DNA of 29,902 nucleotides from Bacillota bacterium (GTDB taxonomy: Bacteria; Bacillota; Clostridia; Acetivibrionales; DSM-1351), in NCBI GenBank assembly GCA_023412275.1, contig JAEYNY010000094.1:1-29902 (forward strand). The letters are read 5' to 3'. The stretch's first letter is position 1; the number at the start of each line of letters is the position of its first letter. The position numbers and the translations under genes were made by a program. The notes beneath the pieces were generated by a model, which saw only the letters and a list, made by a program, of their open reading frames with translations, was not told where the DNA came from and did no database searches. Below are positions 8,195 through 15,982 of the stretch, in pieces.

Positions 8195-9178
8195 TTATTT
8201 TTTCTTATATTGATCAAATATACAGCATCTTTTCCTGTCAAAAGTGTAATTTGGCAATGTACATATCCTGACTTCTTTTGTATCAAACATTTTACTGAAA
8301 CTCATATTACTTCCCTTGCAAAATTCCTTAGCCACATTATCCAAATCTCTATCTTGTAGCATAGATTCGAATCTGATATCCGGTCTCGCTGTCCTGGTAT
8401 CAGCTTGTTCATTACATTGGTAATAAACTTTATCAAGAATCTTTCCTTCTTTGAAGGCCTTTAGTTTTAAACATAAATCCTCACAACTATTTGCAATAAT
8501 AGCTAGCCTGTAATTTGGATAAATAGCTCTACCTACACTGGCAGTGTAACAAATATCAATAATACGACTCTTTTCTTCTCTTTTTAAAAACTTAATATAC
8601 GAATCAATATATTTATTGAAGGAGTAGGCTGATTTAGCTGATAAAATAAATAATTCGTCTTCACCGGATTCTTCTAATATTTCAGGTTCCGGTGCTTCCT
8701 GAAAAAAGGTCACAAGATTGTTACCGCCGTAACCAAATGAGTAAATACCTGTACATCGTTTAGTGTCAGGCTGTTTTTCCCATTGGACGGCAAAATCATT
8801 TACATAAAAGGGAGTAGCAGCAAAATTAAGTAAGGAAGTTGGCTTTATAAAGTGGTATACGGGCGGAATTTTATTATGCTTCAGGGACAATATACCCTTA
8901 ATCGCACAGAAAGCTCCCATTGCAGCCTGTATATACCCTATACTTGGTGGTACACTTCCTATTGCACAATACTGCCTCTTATGGGTAAGCATTTTAATCC
9001 CTTCGCTCAACCCTGTGGTCTGGAGCATTTCCTCATGTCTGTCGGAGGAGCCTTCCCCGTCAAAGCAGCCGACATCTTCAATATTGATTCCTGTCTTTTT
9101 GACCGCACTGAGTAAAACATCTTTAATGGCAGCAACGCTACTGCCGTTAAAATCACAATCTGTTCCGTTGTTGTTCAT
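8195..9178 (-). CDS. C-terminal half of a split, His-less ketosynthase (KS0) plus post-KS linker
   Basis: A 327-aa protein that continues the preceding ORF in the same frame after TGA-AGC. It begins at NNNGTDCDFNG, the place of NNDGxSxG in a normal KS. The first catalytic His motif (VEAHGTGT) is replaced by VGCFDGEGS, putting Asp40 at the His position. The second (VKTNIGH) is VPPSIGY, putting Tyr82 at the His and proline at the Lys. The KS closing motif survives as YSFGYGGNN. A linker follows and ends in LPNYTFDRKR, the usual LPTYPFDRxRYW mark after a KS, and the protein stops there with no DH, KR or ACP. ATG 9178 has AAAGG 7 nt upstream, so separate translation is plausible. It cannot decarboxylate an extender. 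It may pair with its N-half as a transfer or structural KS, or be decaying. Confidence 0.8.
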   Translation of the reverse strand: MNNNGTDCDFNGSSVAAIKDVLLSAVKKTGINIEDVGCFDGEGSSDRHEEMLQTTGLSEGIKMLTHKRQYCAIGSVPPSIGYIQAAMGAFCAIKGILSLKHNKIPPVYHFIKPTSLLNFAATPFYVNDFAVQWEKQPDTKRCTGIYSFGYGGNNLVTFFQEAPEPEILEESGEDELFILSAKSAYSFNKYIDSYIKFLKREEKSRIIDICYTASVGRAIYPNYRLAIIANSCEDLCLKLKAFKEGKILDKVYYQCNEQADTRTARPDIRFESMLQDRDLDNVAKEFCKGSNMSFSKMFDTKEVRICTLPNYTFDRKRCCIFDQYKKK

Positions 9179-9190
9179 GCTTCAACCTTT
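9176..9190 (-). promoter_or_regulatory. stop/restart junction inside the split KS
   Basis: The minus strand reads AAAGGTTGAAGCATG: a Shine-Dalgarno-like AAAGG (9190-9186), the TGA that ends the N-half (9184-9182), one sense codon, then the ATG of the C-half (9178-9176), all in one frame. The AAAGG-to-ATG spacing of 7 nt suits termination-reinitiation. A normal KS reads KGTALNNDG here; this one reads KG-stop-SMNNNG, so a single codon is replaced and nothing is inserted or deleted. Confidence 0.6.
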
Positions 9191-10105
9191 AAATACAGCA
9201 TGAATCCGGTCTCCATCCTGTAGTGCTTTTTTTAAAGGTTTTAAAAAAAGTGCCGCTGCCGCTTCACCATGGTACACACCACCCGGATTATCATCATAAT
9301 CTCTTTGGATAACATCATTTCCGTGTTCAAAGATCTTATCATCGGTTCCCGGTATACGGATATTAGGTTTCAGAATTACATTTATACCGCCTGCAATTGC
9401 CGAGTCACATTGCTTGTCCAGTATTGCCTTATAAGCATTAAATATGGCTACTGTTGAAGAAGCACAACTTAAATCAATAACATAAGAAGGGCCTTTCAGA
9501 TCGAAATGCTTTGATATTCTGGTGGCCAAACCGCTGGACCAATTATACATAATGGACTCAAATCCCCCAACTCCCACCTGTGCAACTATGGAGGCATGTG
9601 AAATCAATAATTCTGATGTGAAATTATTTCCAATGTAAACTCCTGTCATATTTTCTTTTGATCTTTCACCCAAATAGCCTGCATCTTCAAGAGTTCTATA
9701 TGCAGCCTCCAACATAATTCTCTGACTGGGTGCCATTATCGTGGCATTTTCAAAGGTAAGATCAAATAGTTGATAATCAAAATCAAACAGGTTATTGATA
9801 TAGGCTCCCTTGCTATGAGTTGTAACATCATCCAAAATCCCTTCAGGCAGGATCTTTTCCATTGCATAAACCCTTTTTTTAGAGCATCTGTCCACCGCAG
9901 TCCTCTTATTTATAAGTAAATCCCAGAAGGACTGGTAATCATCAGCCTCCCGGAATCTACAGCCAATACCGACTACAGCTACTTCATTGTCCTGAGGATC
10001 AGTATAGTTAATCTGCTTTACCAGTTCTATAGCCGTTCCCTTTGTTATATTTCCGTTCTTCAATTCATTTAATATGTACTTGCTTAATTTCTTCTCGTCA
10101 ATCAT
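9182..10105 (-). CDS. N-terminal half of a split ketosynthase, active Cys retained
   Basis: A 307-aa protein. Residues 5-32 (KLSKYILNELKNGNITKGTA onward) resemble the helical N-terminal docking segment of PKS module 2 (LKKYILEQV...LSQDDAFKML). The KS fold starts at VAVVGIGCRF and runs through PSQRIMLEAAYRTLEDAGY and VYIGNN to the nucleophile region DLSCASSTVA, with Cys214 in the canonical place. GE of the GEGxxxVLK loop is kept (VYHGEAAAALFLKPL). It ends at IHAVFKG, about 70% of the way through a normal KS, by an in-frame TGA. The MDPQQR motif is altered to MAPSQR. An AGGAGA Shine-Dalgarno precedes the ATG, and the gene lies 14 nt after the degenerate AT. On its own it is not a complete thiolase fold; it presumably needs the C-half. 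Confidence 0.82.
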   Translation of the reverse strand: MIDEKKLSKYILNELKNGNITKGTAIELVKQINYTDPQDNEVAVVGIGCRFREADDYQSFWDLLINKRTAVDRCSKKRVYAMEKILPEGILDDVTTHSKGAYINNLFDFDYQLFDLTFENATIMAPSQRIMLEAAYRTLEDAGYLGERSKENMTGVYIGNNFTSELLISHASIVAQVGVGGFESIMYNWSSGLATRISKHFDLKGPSYVIDLSCASSTVAIFNAYKAILDKQCDSAIAGGINVILKPNIRIPGTDDKIFEHGNDVIQRDYDDNPGGVYHGEAAAALFLKPLKKALQDGDRIHAVFKG

Positions 10106-10119
10106 GATATTCTCCTGAT

Positions 10120-11085
10120 TTATTGATCTATATCAAAATAATCATTAATACAGATCAGCGTTTCTTCAGTAAGCATACTGTAACGTTCAGCTATTTCTTC
10201 CGATGGTACCTGCTTATGCATTAGAATACTATCTAACAACTTTACAGCATCACAGACATGACTCCCTGATACTTCAACTCCGCTTTTCTCAAGTCCGTCA
10301 CATAATTCCTTTAGCTTTCCATAATTTCTTACTACTTCCGATTCATAGTTCGAATAGTCAGTACTAAAATTCCGTGTTGACGCAGCAATTCCAAGAAGTC
10401 TCATAATAAAATACTTCAGATTGAAAAACTTTTTAAAGCTGAGATTCTCAATGATGTAATTTTTGTCCCTCATAGTATCAAAATAACCGCAAATGAACTT
10501 TTGAGGCATAGTGCTGAATTCCTTAAACAAACGGTTGTCAGGTCCTATTTCTAATAAGCAGTCTATCTGTCGATTTATTAAGACTGTCGTACACTCTTTA
10601 ATTTTCAAACTTTCAACATCTAAAGTTTTTTTAACCAGGAATGGAATATCTTCCTTTCCAAAATCCCTATACCCGTTGGCTTCTGAAAGTATTGGATATT
10701 CCGGAATCTTGAATATGGTTTTTTCCACATTAGATATATCCTGAATAATACATACAGCCTCATTTATAGTGATTGCTCCGGCACATACAAGTGCCGGAAC
10801 AATTCCCAAACCTTCTGCAACAAAACAATCGGGATTAATTTTATATTTCTCCTGCCATAACTTGAAACCTATGATCTCAGCCGCTAAAACAGATAGTTTC
10901 TTTTCCTCTGTGGTAAACTCTTCACAGCAGTAACTGTCAAAGAGCCTGTCGGTCAAATTATATCCGGTAAGTGACTCTATTTCCCTGTATGTTTCCATTG
11001 CGATAGGGTAATTTATATACAATTCTTTTCCCATGCCGGTGTAAAAAGATGCCGTTCCCGGGAAAATAACTCCTAGTTTTTCCAT
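10120..11085 (-). CDS. degenerate trans-acyltransferase homologue (AT0) without catalytic residues
   Basis: A 321-aa paralogue of the active AT at 20803-22035. The N-terminal lobe aligns without gaps: GQGSQ becomes GTASF (residues 10-14) and the nucleophile elbow GHSLG becomes AEGLG (90-94), so Ser92 is Gly and His91 is Glu. After about residue 125 the sequence jumps straight to the equivalent of RYKVLSNVTARPYEGKE (EYPILSEANGYRDFGKE), so about 100 residues, including the small subdomain and the second catalytic His, are missing. The last 110 residues (RLLGIAASTRN..., CDAVKLLDSILMHKQVPSEE) keep clear similarity to the C-terminal extension of the active AT. The frame is open and has a good Shine-Dalgarno. 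It cannot transfer acyl groups by AT chemistry; a scaffold or regulatory role is inferred. Confidence 0.78.
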   Translation of the reverse strand: MEKLGVIFPGTASFYTGMGKELYINYPIAMETYREIESLTGYNLTDRLFDSYCCEEFTTEEKKLSVLAAEIIGFKLWQEKYKINPDCFVAEGLGIVPALVCAGAITINEAVCIIQDISNVEKTIFKIPEYPILSEANGYRDFGKEDIPFLVKKTLDVESLKIKECTTVLINRQIDCLLEIGPDNRLFKEFSTMPQKFICGYFDTMRDKNYIIENLSFKKFFNLKYFIMRLLGIAASTRNFSTDYSNYESEVVRNYGKLKELCDGLEKSGVEVSGSHVCDAVKLLDSILMHKQVPSEEIAERYSMLTEETLICINDYFDIDQ

Positions 11086-11122
11086 AGGTTTTCCTTCCTG
11101 ATCTCAGTATGGGATATGATTA

Positions 11123-14100
11123 TCAATCATCCTCTGATTCAAAGAATTGAATCATATCTTCTACTTCAATTTCTCCCTCTTCGAATTTCTCCAGCATATC
11201 ATCCACATTCTCATTCTCCTCCAATGCTGAAGGTCCTGTACTAAGAAGCTTACTATCCACGTATTCCGCCATTTCAGCAACTGTCGGATAAACAAACATA
11301 TCCGAAACCTCTAATAATCCTTGATAATAGTGGTTTAATATTTTGAATACTTCCGTCGCAATAATGGAATCACCGCCCATGGCATTGAAACTGTCATATA
11401 TATCAATCTCATTAAGTTCCAGTACGGCTGCGTATATTTGTGCCAGTTTAGTTTCAGACTCAGTGAGCTCATCGGCCGGCTTTCCAAGTATAACTATTTC
11501 TCTTGATTGCAGAGATTCATAAGAAGCTGCCTTACCAGTCTTGACCTCACTATTTTTCTTTCTTCTGGATAATGCCTTGGTAAACTCTTCGGATAGCAGC
11601 ATTGGCATTGCATCCACCAATGACATCAGAATGTCGTAATCAATTTCTCCGGGGATTACATTTGTAACACCGGTGCTGATTATTGTATCCAATGCTGAAA
11701 GTGCCCTGTTGGTAGGAATTGATTTAAACAATGTAACCGCATTTGCTATATTGTAATCAACTGCCATACCTGTTTCGCTCCAACCAGGCCAGTTAATAGC
11801 AAAGGTTCTTTTACCCATTTTATTTCTGTATTGGGCATATGCATCAAGATATGCATTTGCTACTGTATAGTCGCCTTGACCGGGCGCACTGAAAAATGTG
11901 GTCATAGAGGAGAATAATATTAGGAAATCCAGATCTTGATTTTCGGTTATACACTCTAAAACCTTTGTTCCAGCTATCTTTGGATTTAGTACATTGGAGA
12001 ATACTTCTACTTTTTTATTGAAAAGGAAGCCATCCCCTGCAATACCTGCGCAATGGAATATACCGTTTATTTTACCGAACTTCTGTATTATATCGTTTGA
12101 AACTGCTTCCATTTGACATTTATCACTTATGTCAGAGCTATATGTTGAAACAACAGAACCCTGTTCTTCTATCTCTTTGATTTTACTTATTATCTTGCAT
12201 AATTTTTTATCTGATGCTTCCTGCAATATACTACTCCATGTATCTCTTGATGGAAGCTCTTTTCTTGATACTAGACAAATATTTGTTTTATTTTTCATTG
12301 CCAGGTATCTTGCAACTTCCAAGCCAAGACCACCTGTACCTCCAGTAATTAAATATGCTCCCTGATTCTTGATTTTAATACCGGTTATTGATTCTTCCGA
12401 GTTGTTGACCTCCTGCTTTACAAGACACTCTCTGTATCTTATGTTATTCCTGTAGGCAGTTCTCAGGCGATACTCAGCATTGTGGATTTCATTGTAAACC
12501 AATTCAAAATCAGTGTTTTCGTCTATATCTATACTTCTGATCTTGATATTCGGATATTCCATAACAATTGTTTTTGCCAGTGATATAAATGCGGCATTCA
12601 GCGGTTTAACAGTCTTTTCACTACCATTAACCTCCTGAGCATTATCAGTGACTAGTACAAAATTTATCTCTCCGCTTATTTTGTTTTTAAGCATAGTTCT
12701 TGAAGTGAACAGCAGACTATAGATGCTGTTGTTCTGAGCCTTTTGGTAATCTTCAATTTTGCTGTCCGGAATGTCAAAAGCAACAGTTCCCATATGTATT
12801 ATGTCAGTAATGCCATCAGAAGATAACTCCTTCATAAGCATATCGTAATCATCTTCCTGCTCTCCAATTATGTATTGATTTGCATTTACTTTCTTGAATT
12901 CACTGCCAAACTCAACAGTAACCAGGTTCTGTGCACTCTCTCTAAGTTTAACTTCAACCTTTTGGGATAAATCGCTGTTTCCTTTGAATAATAGCACTTG
13001 TTTCCCGGTATCCCTCAAATTAATATCACGATCGGTTTCAACCCAATCTATACCATAGAAGGAGTTAGCGACATAATCATTGAAAGCGTTTACCTTTTTA
13101 ACAACATAGCCTTCTATTTCGGCTACAATTTTACCGTTTGTATCGGATATGACAACATCATATGTTTTTGTTTCATCATTATGTGTGTTCTTATCCAAAA
13201 GGGTAGCCTTACTGAATACATGTGCAGGAAGTGGCGCATACATAGTGAATCTCTTATAGTAATAAGGCAGATACATTCCAGTAGTAAATTCCTGAACAGG
13301 CCTGTTAACTGCCATATCCAGCACACTGGTATGGTATTTGAATTCCTTTAAATCTTCTGCATATTTGTCAGATAATTTTATTTCACTCACTGCTACATTC
13401 TTTTGTCTAAATGTTTTTACTACATTGTCCCATCTGTCTCCAAGGCCCATTAAGCCTTGTGCATTAAGAGCCGGAAGATTTGTAGGTGATTCCTGAGCAT
13501 CTTCGGAGCTTATAACACCTGTAAAGTCAAGGATTTCCGCTGTACTCTTTTTATGCTGTGTTATTTCACCTTTTGCATGTGTAACCCATCTTTCAACACC
13601 GCTTTTTTCATCCTTGATCATGCTGGCAACTGTAATCTGAATTTGATCATCCTTTTTGGAAACAATAATCTGAGCTTCTACGTGTGTATCATTTGGTACT
13701 ACAAGAGGAGTCAGGAAAATGAAGTTATTGATTTCCAACTCATCCGTATTAAAATATATTTCTCCGATAGCCCTGGCAATCTCTATATATGCTGTTCCGG
13801 GAACAGTGCTGTTTCCAAGGATAACATGTTCTTTCAATACCCAATGGGTTTCAGGAGACAGTTTTGCACGGTATATATCCTCGTTCATTGATGAAATAGC
13901 AAGTTGGTCAATGAGGTAGTGGAGTTTTGTGCTGGTTTCTGTTTGAACACTACCTGTAATTTTTGTTTTCTTTACGTCTGCCCAATAATGTGTTTTGTCA
14001 AAAGGATATGTAGGCAGACTTACTCTGCGGTTCTTTCTGCCTGAATGCAGCTTTTTCCAATCAATGTTGGCACCTTTCACATAATATGTACACATTTTTT

Positions 14101-15964
14101 GAAGCATATTGTTATAGCTATCTTTATCAGCTTCGAACAACTCCGGCATCATCTGCTCAACTTCAGTATTTAATGCACGTAGTCCTGATTCTTTGATTTC
14201 ATTATCCTGCAAAGATTGTCTTTTATCCGATACAATTTTATGCTGACCGAAGAAGATGCTTTCTTCAGTGTAGGTAGCTATTCCACGTTCTGCTAAAAGA
14301 TTAATTTTTTGTTTTAACGAATTTAAATCATCAATCAGCATTATAATTCTGTATTCGTAATGACCTCTACCCGTATTTGCTGTATAGCAGGCATCTTTAA
14401 TATCAAGCTCTGCCTTGTCACACAAGAATTTTTGATATCGTTTAACAAGGTTGTTGATAGCAGTTTCACTTTTTGCTGAAAGAGTAATAACATTGAGCTT
14501 TCCGTCTTTTATATCAATTCTTTCTTCCAATGCAGGAGCTTCTTCAATAATTGCATGACCATTTGTTCCGCTGAATCCAAAGGAACTGACCCCGGCCCTT
14601 CTCGGCAAATCCCGTTTCTCCCATATCATAGGTTTATCTACCATAAACATAGGTGATTCAACGAAATTAATGTGCGGATTTGGCTCCTCAAAATACATGC
14701 TTGCAGGGATGACATTGTTCTGTAAGCCTAGTACCACTTTCATTACACCGGCACACCCTGATGCTCCAACCATATGTCCCATATTAGTCTTTAATGAGCC
14801 CAAACCGCAAAATTGTTTTTTATTGGTAAACTTTTGGAATGCATTAGTAAGACCTTTTACCTCAATAGGATCTCCTAATATAGTACCTGTTCCATGGGCC
14901 TCAACATATTGGACAGTTTCAGGATTAATGTTGGCATTACTCCATGCCTCTTTTATTACATCTTCCTGCGCAACCGGATTTGGTGCTGTAATACCATTGG
15001 ATGCCCCATCATTATTCAGAGCACTTCCCTTTATTACACCGTATATATTATCTCCGTCTTTTATAGCATTTTTTAATAGTTTTAGAACAATAGTTATACA
15101 TCCTTCTCCGAAAACAGTTCCTGAGCACTTTTTATCAAATGCCCTAACAACGTCATCAGATGCAACTGCAGCCAATGCATCTTCTGTGGCATCCTCATCG
15201 TCAGGCCCGGTTCCAGTTGTTCCTCCACCCAATGAAATACCTCCGGCAATAGCCATTTCACAATCATGGTTCTTTAAGGCATTACTTGCCTCATGAATAG
15301 CAACCAACCCAGAAGAACATGCCGTATCCAATACCATGGATGGTCCCCTTAAGTTAAATATGTAATTTATTCGACTTGCCATTATTCCTTCCCATGACCC
15401 GGTCAGGTGCATCTGGTCAGGCTCGGTTATATATTTGTATAAAAGTGTATTATTACGATCCTCACCAACAAACACACCTGTATTACTGCCCTGTATATTG
15501 TCTACACCATAGCCGGCATCTTCAATAGCAGACCATGCAGTTTGCAGAAATATTCTTTGCCCCGGATGAATATATTTTGCTTCTCTAGGGGGAATTCCAA
15601 AAAAAGCAGCATCAAACTTATCAATGTCAGTAATTACAGAAACAAGACTGGTATCCTCTGTCTCTGTTCGTCTGGGTATAGCCTTCATTCCTAAAAATTC
15701 AGCGTAATGGGGATTCCTAAAAGGTTCGTAAAAATCGTGCCTCTCTGAAGGCATTGGAATAAAACACCTATACTCACTTATAAGGTTATTCCAGAATTCC
15801 TGTGGATTTTCTGCCTCCGGAAGCTTGCACGCCATACCGATTATAGCTATTTCATCCTTGGCATAATTGCTCTCCTGGAGTTCTTTTAACATTTTAAAAG
15901 CATCGTCTTGCGACAATTTTTTGCTTCCGACCTGCTCCAAAATGTACTTTTTTAAATTACTCAT
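11123..15964 (-). CDS. trans-AT PKS module 2: KS-DH-KR-ACP
   Basis: A 1613-aa single-module polyketide synthase with no AT domain. Residues 1-32 form an N-terminal docking helix pair. KS (about 37-480) has Cys216 in DTACSSGLVA, His357 in VEAHGTG and His397 in KTNMGHM. The post-KS linker ends at SLPTYPFDKTHYW (649-661). DH (about 680-960) has His713 in HVILGNSTVP, matching HxxxGxxxxP, and Asp883 in LDMAVN (DxxxN rather than DxxxQ/H). KR (about 1200-1400) has TGGTGGLG, Tyr1366 and Asn1370. ACP (about 1490-1575) has Ser1533 in AMGGDSII. An acidic C-terminal docking tail follows. It should extend the chain by two carbons, reduce and dehydrate it, using malonyl supplied in trans. There is no thioesterase, so the chain must pass on. 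A GGAGGAG Shine-Dalgarno precedes the ATG, 18 nt after PKS module 1. Confidence 0.93.
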   Translation of the reverse strand: MSNLKKYILEQVGSKKLSQDDAFKMLKELQESNYAKDEIAIIGMACKLPEAENPQEFWNNLISEYRCFIPMPSERHDFYEPFRNPHYAEFLGMKAIPRRTETEDTSLVSVITDIDKFDAAFFGIPPREAKYIHPGQRIFLQTAWSAIEDAGYGVDNIQGSNTGVFVGEDRNNTLLYKYITEPDQMHLTGSWEGIMASRINYIFNLRGPSMVLDTACSSGLVAIHEASNALKNHDCEMAIAGGISLGGGTTGTGPDDEDATEDALAAVASDDVVRAFDKKCSGTVFGEGCITIVLKLLKNAIKDGDNIYGVIKGSALNNDGASNGITAPNPVAQEDVIKEAWSNANINPETVQYVEAHGTGTILGDPIEVKGLTNAFQKFTNKKQFCGLGSLKTNMGHMVGASGCAGVMKVVLGLQNNVIPASMYFEEPNPHINFVESPMFMVDKPMIWEKRDLPRRAGVSSFGFSGTNGHAIIEEAPALEERIDIKDGKLNVITLSAKSETAINNLVKRYQKFLCDKAELDIKDACYTANTGRGHYEYRIIMLIDDLNSLKQKINLLAERGIATYTEESIFFGQHKIVSDKRQSLQDNEIKESGLRALNTEVEQMMPELFEADKDSYNNMLQKMCTYYVKGANIDWKKLHSGRKNRRVSLPTYPFDKTHYWADVKKTKITGSVQTETSTKLHYLIDQLAISSMNEDIYRAKLSPETHWVLKEHVILGNSTVPGTAYIEIARAIGEIYFNTDELEINNFIFLTPLVVPNDTHVEAQIIVSKKDDQIQITVASMIKDEKSGVERWVTHAKGEITQHKKSTAEILDFTGVISSEDAQESPTNLPALNAQGLMGLGDRWDNVVKTFRQKNVAVSEIKLSDKYAEDLKEFKYHTSVLDMAVNRPVQEFTTGMYLPYYYKRFTMYAPLPAHVFSKATLLDKNTHNDETKTYDVVISDTNGKIVAEIEGYVVKKVNAFNDYVANSFYGIDWVETDRDINLRDTGKQVLLFKGNSDLSQKVEVKLRESAQNLVTVEFGSEFKKVNANQYIIGEQEDDYDMLMKELSSDGITDIIHMGTVAFDIPDSKIEDYQKAQNNSIYSLLFTSRTMLKNKISGEINFVLVTDNAQEVNGSEKTVKPLNAAFISLAKTIVMEYPNIKIRSIDIDENTDFELVYNEIHNAEYRLRTAYRNNIRYRECLVKQEVNNSEESITGIKIKNQGAYLITGGTGGLGLEVARYLAMKNKTNICLVSRKELPSRDTWSSILQEASDKKLCKIISKIKEIEEQGSVVSTYSSDISDKCQMEAVSNDIIQKFGKINGIFHCAGIAGDGFLFNKKVEVFSNVLNPKIAGTKVLECITENQDLDFLILFSSMTTFFSAPGQGDYTVANAYLDAYAQYRNKMGKRTFAINWPGWSETGMAVDYNIANAVTLFKSIPTNRALSALDTIISTGVTNVIPGEIDYDILMSLVDAMPMLLSEEFTKALSRRKKNSEVKTGKAASYESLQSREIVILGKPADELTESETKLAQIYAAVLELNEIDIYDSFNAMGGDSIIATEVFKILNHYYQGLLEVSDMFVYPTVAEMAEYVDSKLLSTGPSALEENENVDDMLEKFEEGEIEVEDMIQFFESEDD

Positions 15965-15982
15965 ATTTTTTCTCCTCCCGAT

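Noticed and set aside
9182..9184. In-frame TGA in the KS as a selenocysteine codon
   Set aside because: The position is not catalytic in ketosynthases, no obvious SECIS-like hairpin follows, and the TGA sits in a good reinitiation context. A nonsense or split-gene reading is simpler.
14670..15296. 208-codon plus-strand frame opposite the KS of module 2
   Set aside because: It is a complement-strand shadow of a well-conserved ketosynthase, with low-complexity composition and no ribosome-binding site.
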